Assembly: GCF_018860425.1 (NCBI RefSeq)
Contig: NZ_JAHKPI010000005.1
Span: 62,001 to 126,000 of the forward strand
From: Marinobacter sp. F3R08
GTDB taxonomy: Bacteria > Pseudomonadota > Gammaproteobacteria > Pseudomonadales > Oleiphilaceae
Reading direction: 5' to 3'
DNA: 64,000 nucleotides
A program made the translations under genes and the position numbers. Shown piece by piece: positions 58,363 to 64,000 of this stretch. The notes under the pieces were generated by a model that was not told the DNA's origin, did no database searches, and was given only the letters and a program-made list of their open reading frames with translations. Positions within the stretch are counted from its first letter, which is position 1; each line of letters opens with the position of its first letter.

Positions 58363-58821
58363 CTATCCACCCTTTAATCTACTTTCCAGCATAAAGGTCG
58401 CAGGCCCTTCGTTGACCAACCCCACCTTCATGTCCGCGCCAAATCTGCCTTCCTTCACCTTGCCCACGCCAAGCTGCAATCGAGCATCTGCCAAAAACGA
58501 TCCGTACAGCTTTTTGGCGACATCAGGGGCCGCAGCCAGGGAAAACCCGGGCCTGGCTCCGGAAGAGGTATCCGCCGCCAAGGTGAACTGCGGGACAACA
58601 AGGAGATCCCCACCGATATCAAGCAAGCTGCAGTTCATCCGACCTGCGTCATCGGGAAATACTCGGTAATTGAGGATTTTCCGGCAAAGCTCCTTTGTTT
58701 CACCCTCGCCATCGTGCTTCTCGACACCCAGCAACAACAAAAGGCCTGCGTTGATTGAGGCTATTTCCTCCCCATCCACAGTAACACTGGCTTGAGATAC
58801 ACGCTGGATCAGACCTTTCAT
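58363..58821 (-). CDS. dtd: D-aminoacyl-tRNA deacylase
   Basis: Removes D-amino acids and glycine from mischarged tRNA. From MKGLIQRVSQASVTVDGE it is 152 residues; family landmarks are VVPQFTLAADTSSGARP (active-site segment usually SQFT) and the GP loop region VNEGPATFML. The frame runs upstream to 58851, but the family start is at 58821. It lies 91 bp downstream of pip in the same direction. Confidence 0.95.
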   Translation of the reverse strand: MKGLIQRVSQASVTVDGEEIASINAGLLLLLGVEKHDGEGETKELCRKILNYRVFPDDAGRMNCSLLDIGGDLLVVPQFTLAADTSSGARPGFSLAAAPDVAKKLYGSFLADARLQLGVGKVKEGRFGADMKVGLVNEGPATFMLESRLKGG

Positions 58822-58912
58822 TAACGGACGCGGGGACCATTGAACAGGCAAAATTAAGATTTAGAAAGAGTGTATCCATGACGATTAAGGGTCGCAACCC
58901 TGTCAATGGAAT

Positions 58913-59875
58913 TCAGCCTGCACTTTTTTCCGTTTTCGCCACCACGGATTCAATACCCCGAATGAGCGCGTCGACGATGGCAGGCTCTGAAGCCGAATGG
59001 CCCGCATCACGAATAATCTGGAGTTCCGCCTCTTTCCAGGCCCGGCTGAGTACAAGCGCATTCTCCAGCGGGCAGACCATATCGTAGCGTCCGTGAACGA
59101 TAATTCCTGGAATGTCCGCCAGCCGATCAGCATTGCGAACGATCTGATCTGACTCAAGGAAACCGGAATTCATAAAGTAGTGGCATTCAATGCGTGCCAG
59201 GGCGATGGCGACATGCGGATGGCCGAAATGCTCCACCACTCTGGGATTCGGATGCAGCGTCGCACACCGGCCTTCCCAGACAGACCAGGCCTTGGCGGCC
59301 TGAATCTGCTCCAACTCGTTGGAGCTGGTCAGTTTTCGGTAGTAGGCCGCCACCATATTGCCCCGTTCAGATTCAGGGATTTGCGCTTCAAAATCCGACC
59401 AGTAATCCGGGAAGATACGACTGGCACCGTCCTGATAGAACCATTGGATATCCCGGGGCCGACAGAGAAAAATGCCCCGAAGAACAAGCCCAGAGACTCG
59501 CTCCGGGTAAGCCTGCGCATAAACAAGACTCAGGGTTGCACCCCAACTGCCACCAAACAAAAGCCACTTGTCGATACCCAGAAACGACCGCACCGCCTCG
59601 ATATCCGCCACCAGCTTGTCTGTGCTGTTGCCCTCAAGCTCTGCCAGCGGGGTGGAGCGCCCGGCACCCCGCTGATCCATCAGAATAATACGAAACCTCT
59701 CAGCATCGAAGAAACGCCGGTGATAGTCTTCACACCCTCCACCCGGGCCGCCATGCACCACCAGAACCGGCATCCCGTCCGGGTTCCCGCTTTCCTCGAC
59801 ATACAGCTCGTGGGGAGGATCAACAGCAATTCGATGCTGGGCGTTGGGTTTGATTTCCGGGTACAAAGTGAGCAT
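58913..59875 (-). CDS. pip: Proline iminopeptidase
   Basis: Alpha/beta hydrolase that removes N-terminal proline from peptides. The 320-residue protein has the oxyanion HGGPGGGC, the RGAGRSTP segment, the nucleophile elbow GGSWGATL, Asp in HGRYDMVCP and the catalytic His in AGHSASE. Length and motif order match Pip. It precedes dtd, a pairing common in gammaproteobacteria. Confidence 0.96.
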   Translation of the reverse strand: MLTLYPEIKPNAQHRIAVDPPHELYVEESGNPDGMPVLVVHGGPGGGCEDYHRRFFDAERFRIILMDQRGAGRSTPLAELEGNSTDKLVADIEAVRSFLGIDKWLLFGGSWGATLSLVYAQAYPERVSGLVLRGIFLCRPRDIQWFYQDGASRIFPDYWSDFEAQIPESERGNMVAAYYRKLTSSNELEQIQAAKAWSVWEGRCATLHPNPRVVEHFGHPHVAIALARIECHYFMNSGFLESDQIVRNADRLADIPGIIVHGRYDMVCPLENALVLSRAWKEAELQIIRDAGHSASEPAIVDALIRGIESVVAKTEKSAG

Positions 59876-59922
59876 GGACGGCTCCGTACAGAGGATTTAC
59901 CGGGAGTTTAGCTCAAGGCCAT

Positions 59923-59960
59923 AAAAAAAGGGCCGAATGAATGAATCACCCGGCCCTTTT
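59923..59960 (-). terminator. Terminator after typA
   Basis: AAAGGGCCG (59927-59935) pairs with CGGCCCTTT (59951-59959) around a 15-base loop. On the minus strand the stem runs into seven T, just after the typA stop. Confidence 0.85.
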
Positions 59961-59987
59961 CCAATTCGATCTGAAAGCGTCAGCCCA

Positions 59988-61799
59988 TTATTTTTTGTTG
60001 GCCCGCTTACGCTCGTTCTCAGTCAGCAGCTTCTTGCGCAGCCGAATGGACTTCGGCGTCACCTCTACCAGCTCGTCGTCATCAATGAACTCCAAAGCCT
60101 GCTCAAGAGTAAACTTGATGGGCGGCACCAGACCGATAACTTCATCCTTGCCAGAGGCGCGCATGTTATCGAGCTTCTTGCCCTTGGTCGGGTTAACCAC
60201 CAGGTCATTGTCCCGACTGTGGATACCACACAGCTGCCCTTCATAGATCTCCTGCCCGGGATCCAGGAACAACTTGCCCCGGCTCTGCAGTGTTTCCAGC
60301 GAGTAGGTCAGTGCGGTGCCTGTTGCCATGGATACAATGACGCCGTTCTGCCGGCTGGTGACATCGCCAACCTTGATCGGACCGTAATGGCTGAAGGTAG
60401 ACGTCAGAATACCCGTGCCTGAAGTCATGGTCAGGAAGGTGTTCCGGAAGCCGATCAGGCCACGGGCTGGGATGGTGTACTCAAGACGCATCCGCCCCTT
60501 GCCATCCGGCACCATGTTGGTCAGATCGCCTTTGCGCAGCCCCATTTGCTCCATGATCGGGCCCTGATGCTGCTCTTCAATGTCGACGATGACATTCTCG
60601 TACGGCTCTTGCTTCACTCCGTCAACTTCGCGAATAACAACTTCCGGGCGACCGACGGCCAGCTCGAAATTCTCACGACGCATATTTTCAATCAGTACCG
60701 ACAGGTGCAGCTCACCACGACCGGAAACCTTGAATTTGTCTGCCGACTCACCTTCCTCAACACGCAAAGCCACGTTGTGCAGCAGCTCTTTTTCCAGCCG
60801 TTCCTTGATGTTCCGGCTGGTCACGTACTTGCCTTCCTTACCGGCAAAAGGCGAATCATTAACCTGGAAAGTCATGGATACCGTCGGCTCATCGACAGTC
60901 AGTGCAGGCAGAGCCTCAACGTTAGCCTGATCACACAGTGTGTCCGAGATGAACAACTCGTCCATGCCGCTGACACACACGATGTCGCCAGCCTGGGCCT
61001 CTTCCACCTCAACACGCTGCAGACCGGAGTGCCCCATGATTTTCAGGATACGGCCGTTGCGTTTTTTGCCATCAGCGCCAATCGCCGTTACCGGCGAATT
61101 GGTCTTGATTTTTCCGCGCATGATACGACCGATACCAATGACGCCCAGGAAGCTGTTGTAGTCCAGCTGGGAGATCTGCATCTGGAACGGACCGTCCAGA
61201 TCAACACTCGGTGCCGGCACATGATCAACAACCGCCTGGAACACGGCGTCCATGTTGTCATCCAGGCTCTCATGATCCATACCGGCAATACCATTCAGCG
61301 CACTGGCATACACGATCGGAAAATCGAGCTGTTCATCCGTAGCGCCAAGAGCATCAAACAGATCAAACACCTGATCAACGACCCAATCCGGGCGAGCACC
61401 CGGGCGATCGATTTTGTTGACGACCACAATGGGGCGAAGGCCAGCGGCAAATGCCTTCTGGGTTACAAAGCGGGTCTGTGGCATCGGGCCATCAATGGAA
61501 TCAACCACCAACAGCACACAATCAACCATGCTCATTACCCGCTCGACTTCGCCACCGAAATCAGCGTGCCCAGGTGTGTCTACGATGTTGATATCGTAGT
61601 CGTTCCATTTCAGAGCAGTGTTCTTGGCCAGAATGGTGATGCCCCGTTCTTTCTCCTGGTCGTTGGAGTCCATGACCCGCTCGCTGTCGAGCTCCTTGCG
61701 CTCCAGCGTGCCCGACTGGCGCAGCAACTGGTCTACAAGGGTGGTTTTACCATGGTCAACATGGGCGATGATGGCGATATTACGAAGTTTTTCAATCAC
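59988..61799 (-). CDS. typA: Ribosome-associated GTPase TypA/BipA
   Basis: Translational GTPase related to EF-G, used in stress, cold growth and ribosome assembly. Read from GTG 61799 (AGGA upstream) it is 603 residues, close to E. coli (607). Motifs: G1 AHVDHGKTT (about residues 11-19), switch [10 protein letters not shown]3 [13 protein letters not shown]4 NKIDRPGAR, and the C-terminal domain ending NERKRANKK. The frame extends to 61895 without support. It is divergent from glnA. Confidence 0.97.
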   Translation of the reverse strand: MIEKLRNIAIIAHVDHGKTTLVDQLLRQSGTLERKELDSERVMDSNDQEKERGITILAKNTALKWNDYDINIVDTPGHADFGGEVERVMSMVDCVLLVVDSIDGPMPQTRFVTQKAFAAGLRPIVVVNKIDRPGARPDWVVDQVFDLFDALGATDEQLDFPIVYASALNGIAGMDHESLDDNMDAVFQAVVDHVPAPSVDLDGPFQMQISQLDYNSFLGVIGIGRIMRGKIKTNSPVTAIGADGKKRNGRILKIMGHSGLQRVEVEEAQAGDIVCVSGMDELFISDTLCDQANVEALPALTVDEPTVSMTFQVNDSPFAGKEGKYVTSRNIKERLEKELLHNVALRVEEGESADKFKVSGRGELHLSVLIENMRRENFELAVGRPEVVIREVDGVKQEPYENVIVDIEEQHQGPIMEQMGLRKGDLTNMVPDGKGRMRLEYTIPARGLIGFRNTFLTMTSGTGILTSTFSHYGPIKVGDVTSRQNGVIVSMATGTALTYSLETLQSRGKLFLDPGQEIYEGQLCGIHSRDNDLVVNPTKGKKLDNMRASGKDEVIGLVPPIKFTLEQALEFIDDDELVEVTPKSIRLRKKLLTENERKRANKK

Positions 61800-62084
61800 A
61801 AAAATATTCCTGCGGCATGCACTCAATGACCTGAGAAGGTCGTTCGCAGGGACAATCCCAGCACATGCCGTCTCAAATCCGTAAAATGAACTCATTCACC
61901 GGCGCTGATTGCCCGGCACCCTGCACGATGTTTCCGGCCATTAACCAGGAAGTGACAGGGTAAAAAATGAAGCGGCGCGCAGTATAGCGAAAAGTCTGTG
62001 TCGTTAATATGAAGAAAAACGCCTACCGCCCAAACAGTTGAAAACAAATATTCCGCACTTTTTTGGCGCGCCGCCAAAATTAAT

Positions 62085-62099
62085 GCACCACACTGGTGC
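62085..62099 (+). promoter_or_regulatory. NtrC-type binding site upstream of glnA
   Basis: GCACCA-CAC-TGGTGC is a perfect palindrome that fits the NtrC consensus (GCACC-N5-GGTGC). It is centred about 130 bp before the predicted sigma54 start, a normal enhancer distance. Confidence 0.8.
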
Positions 62100-62169
62100 G
62101 CCAATCAAGTGCAAAGAACGTTCGGGCAGCCTCAAAATTCTTCCCAATGCGCCCCAAACCCTTGCAGTT

Positions 62170-62184
62170 GCGCCGCTCTGGAGC
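62170..62184 (+). promoter_or_regulatory. Weaker NtrC-like site
   Basis: GCGCC-N5-GGAGC matches 8 of 10 consensus bases. It is only about 45 bp before the predicted start, where E. coli glnA has weak 'governor' sites. Confidence 0.45.
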
Positions 62185-62197
62185 ATGCCCTAAAAAT

Positions 62198-62213
62198 TGG
62201 CAAGCGCCTTGCT
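62198..62213 (+). promoter_or_regulatory. Sigma54 promoter of glnA
   Basis: TGGCAA-N5-TTGCT, with GG and GC separated by exactly ten bases, matches the RpoN -24/-12 consensus (TGGCAC-N5-TTGCW). It points toward glnA and implies a start near 62224. Confidence 0.85.
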
Positions 62214-62368
62214 TTAACGAACTCAGCCGAAATTTACAGGTAAGACGCAACGGCATTTGCTAAGCTGCGAAAACCTGAGAAGCAGATCGGAAGCCGTAAA
62301 ACCGGGCGATCCGTCACCACGAACATGAATATAGCCGCCTGTGCGGTATAACTTACGGAGCATGCACA

Positions 62369-63772
62369 ATGTCCAAGACAGTTGATTTGATCAAAGAACA
62401 CGAAGTCAAATGGGTTGACCTGCGCTTCACTGACAGCCGCGGTAAAGAGCAGCACGTTACACTGCCCGCCACCGAAGTAGATGAAGACTTTTTTGTAGAT
62501 GGCAAAATGTTTGACGGCTCCTCCATCGCGGGCTGGAAAGGCATCAACGAATCCGACATGATCCTGATGCCGGACGACGAGACCTCCGTTCTCGACCCGT
62601 TCACCGAAGAAACCACCGTGAACATCACCTGCAACATCGTAGAGCCTTCTACCATGCAGGGTTATGAGCGCGACCCGCGCTCCGTTGCCCGTCGTGCAGA
62701 GGAATACCTCAAGTCTACCGGCATCGCTGACGGCGCCCTGTTTGGCCCGGAGCCGGAGTTCTTCGTATTTGACTCCGTGAAGTGGAATGTCGACATGCAG
62801 GGTGCGATGTACAGCATTCACTCTGAAGAAGCCGCCTGGGTATCCGGCGAAGATTTCGATCGCAACAACATCGGTCACCGCCCGGGCGTTAAAGGTGGTT
62901 ACTTCCCGGTTCCGCCGGTCGACAGCCTGCACGACCTGCGTGGTGCTATGTGTGCCGCCATGGAATCCATGGGACTCGAAATTGAAGTTCATCACCACGA
63001 AGTGGGAACCGCTGGCCAGTGCGAAATCGGCGTTGGCGCCAACACCCTGACTCGCAAGGCTGATGAAGTTCAGATCCTGAAATACTGCGTACACAACGTA
63101 GCTCACGCATACGGCAAGACTGCCACCTTCATGCCCAAGCCGGTTGTAGGTGACAACGGCTCTGGCATGCACGTTCACATGTCTCTGAACAAAGACGGCA
63201 AGAACCTGTTTGCCGGTGACAGCTACGCTGGCCTGAGCGAATCCGCCCTGTATTACATCGGCGGCGTTATCAAGCATGCCAAGGCCATCAACGCCTTCAC
63301 CAACAGCTCCACCAACTCCTACAAGCGTCTGGTTCCGGGCTTCGAAGCTCCGGTTATGCTGGCCTACTCTGCCCGCAACCGTTCCGCTTCAATCCGTATT
63401 CCGTACGTCAACAGCCCGAAAGCGCGTCGTATCGAAGTACGCTTCCCTGATGCGTCTGCCAACCCGTACCTGGCGTTCGCAGCTCTGATGATGGCTGGTC
63501 TCGACGGCATCCAGAACAAGATCCACCCGGGCGATGCCATGGACAAGGATCTGTACGACCTGCCGAAGGAAGAAGCCCTGAGCATTCCGACCGTTGCCGA
63601 GACATTCTCTGAAGCGCTGGATTGCCTGGAAGCAGATCACGAGTTCCTGACTCGTGGCGGCGTATTCACCGAAGATATGATCGCAGGCTACGTAGAGCTG
63701 AAGCGCGGTGAAGTGGAAAAACTGAACATGACCACTCACCCGGTCGAGTTCGATCTGTACTACTCCTGCTAA
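62369..63772 (+). CDS. glnA: Glutamine synthetase, type I
   Basis: ATP-dependent ammonia assimilation into glutamine; dodecamer. The 467-residue protein has [21 protein letters not shown], the ATP-binding [16 protein letters not shown] and the adenylylation site NLYDLP-type DLYDLPKEE with Tyr396, the GlnE target. SD ACGGAG lies 8 bp before the ATG. Transcription appears to be sigma54/NtrC-dependent, and activity is further controlled by GlnE at 51728-54634. It is followed by a clear terminator. Confidence 0.98.
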   Translation: MSKTVDLIKEHEVKWVDLRFTDSRGKEQHVTLPATEVDEDFFVDGKMFDGSSIAGWKGINESDMILMPDDETSVLDPFTEETTVNITCNIVEPSTMQGYERDPRSVARRAEEYLKSTGIADGALFGPEPEFFVFDSVKWNVDMQGAMYSIHSEEAAWVSGEDFDRNNIGHRPGVKGGYFPVPPVDSLHDLRGAMCAAMESMGLEIEVHHHEVGTAGQCEIGVGANTLTRKADEVQILKYCVHNVAHAYGKTATFMPKPVVGDNGSGMHVHMSLNKDGKNLFAGDSYAGLSESALYYIGGVIKHAKAINAFTNSSTNSYKRLVPGFEAPVMLAYSARNRSASIRIPYVNSPKARRIEVRFPDASANPYLAFAALMMAGLDGIQNKIHPGDAMDKDLYDLPKEEALSIPTVAETFSEALDCLEADHEFLTRGGVFTEDMIAGYVELKRGEVEKLNMTTHPVEFDLYYSC

Positions 63773-63799
63773 TCTCTCTCCCGAGAGAATCAGCAGACA

Positions 63800-63827
63800 A
63801 GCCCCGCCTCGTGCGGGGCTTTTTTTG
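63800..63827 (+). terminator. Terminator after glnA
   Basis: AGCCCCGC pairs with GCGGGGCT around a TCGT-type loop and is followed by seven T, then GTGCGC. Confidence 0.93.
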
Positions 63828-63946
63828 TGCGCAAATGCACACTACCTGAAGCCCTTAACGATATGTAACCAATATCCGGGGCCGCAGGCGTTGAAAAGAC
63901 AATGGGTGCCGCCGATAATCGGGAAAACTCTATATCAGGTGAGCTT

Positions 63947-64000
63947 ATGAATCCAAAGTCTGGATTGGTTATCAGCCTTCTGTTTGTTTTGACGGCTCCG
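63947..64000 (+). CDS. Start of a secreted protein gene, cut by the window end
   Basis: An ATG at 63947 with AGGTGAG upstream begins MNPKSGLVISLLFVLTAP, a likely Sec signal peptide. Only 18 codons are present. In Pseudomonas glnA is followed by a secreted DUF4124 protein, so that is the best guess, from synteny only. Confidence 0.6.
   Translation, partial: MNPKSGLVISLLFVLTAP

Larger units (their letters stand above)
61800..62368 (+). promoter_or_regulatory. glnA-typA intergenic regulatory region
   Basis: A 569-bp gap. It contains a palindrome at 62061-62079, NtrC-type sites, a sigma54 promoter and a roughly 145-nt glnA leader. Upstream of typA I see only the GTG start and its AGGA. No gene is supported here. 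Confidence 0.7.

Noticed and set aside
60546..61829. 427-codon plus-strand open frame
   Set aside because: Antisense shadow of typA, with no family resemblance.

Overview
The window looks like a chromosomal segment of a marine gammaproteobacterium, most probably Marinobacter or a close relative. The grounds are fairly high G+C, many Pseudomonas-like gene neighbourhoods (pilMNOPQ-aroK divergent from the class A PBP gene, then maeB, rpmE, priA, argS, SPOR protein and hslVU; and ptsP-rppH-HAD phosphatase), and E. coli-like nudF-yqiB-cpdA near tolC. No rRNA, tRNA, CRISPR array, prophage or insertion sequence was seen. The genus is an inference from gene content; no database was searched.

Layout. 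1-5099: type IV pilus alignment/secretin operon pilMNOPQ followed by the start of aroK. 5296-9595: PBP1A, malic enzyme and ribosomal protein L31. 9845-18874: priA, an accessory AT-richer Ig-like lipoprotein, argS, a SPOR-domain protein and hslVU with a sigma32-type promoter. 18927-23959: patatin-like protein with an altered nucleophile motif, ptsP, rppH and a HAD phosphatase. 23956-28610: rlmI, a lone gcvH, a decayed metR and metE. 28604-34409: cpdA, yqiB-like gene, nudF, thiC with a TPP riboswitch, and tolC.

34461-50636 is a lipopolysaccharide core/lipid A cluster of about 16 kb. It holds waaA (Kdo transferase), two LpxL-type acyltransferases, an ELM1-family protein, three GT4, one GT2, one GT25 and one GT9 glycosyltransferase, manC (GDP-mannose), an O-antigen-ligase fused to a second GT2 domain, a CDP-glycerol-glycerophosphotransferase-like protein, a Kdo kinase (KdkA) and a DUF6165 protein. 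Together they suggest a phosphorylated-Kdo inner core carrying heptose, hexose and mannose-derived residues.

50725-64000: ilvE, glnE, a K+ channel/RCK protein, a CYTH protein, a porin with a Pho-box-like element, dtd, pip, typA, and glnA preceded by a sigma54 promoter and NtrC-type palindromes. GlnE (adenylylation of GlnA) and glnA in the same window give two layers of nitrogen control. The window closes with the signal-peptide start of another gene.

Most of the window is ordinary housekeeping. The most unusual items are the metR pseudogene next to intact metE, the ligase-glycosyltransferase fusion, the Ser-to-Asn change in the patatin-like protein, and the accessory Ig-like lipoprotein between priA and argS. 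I saw no clear new defence or mobile system.
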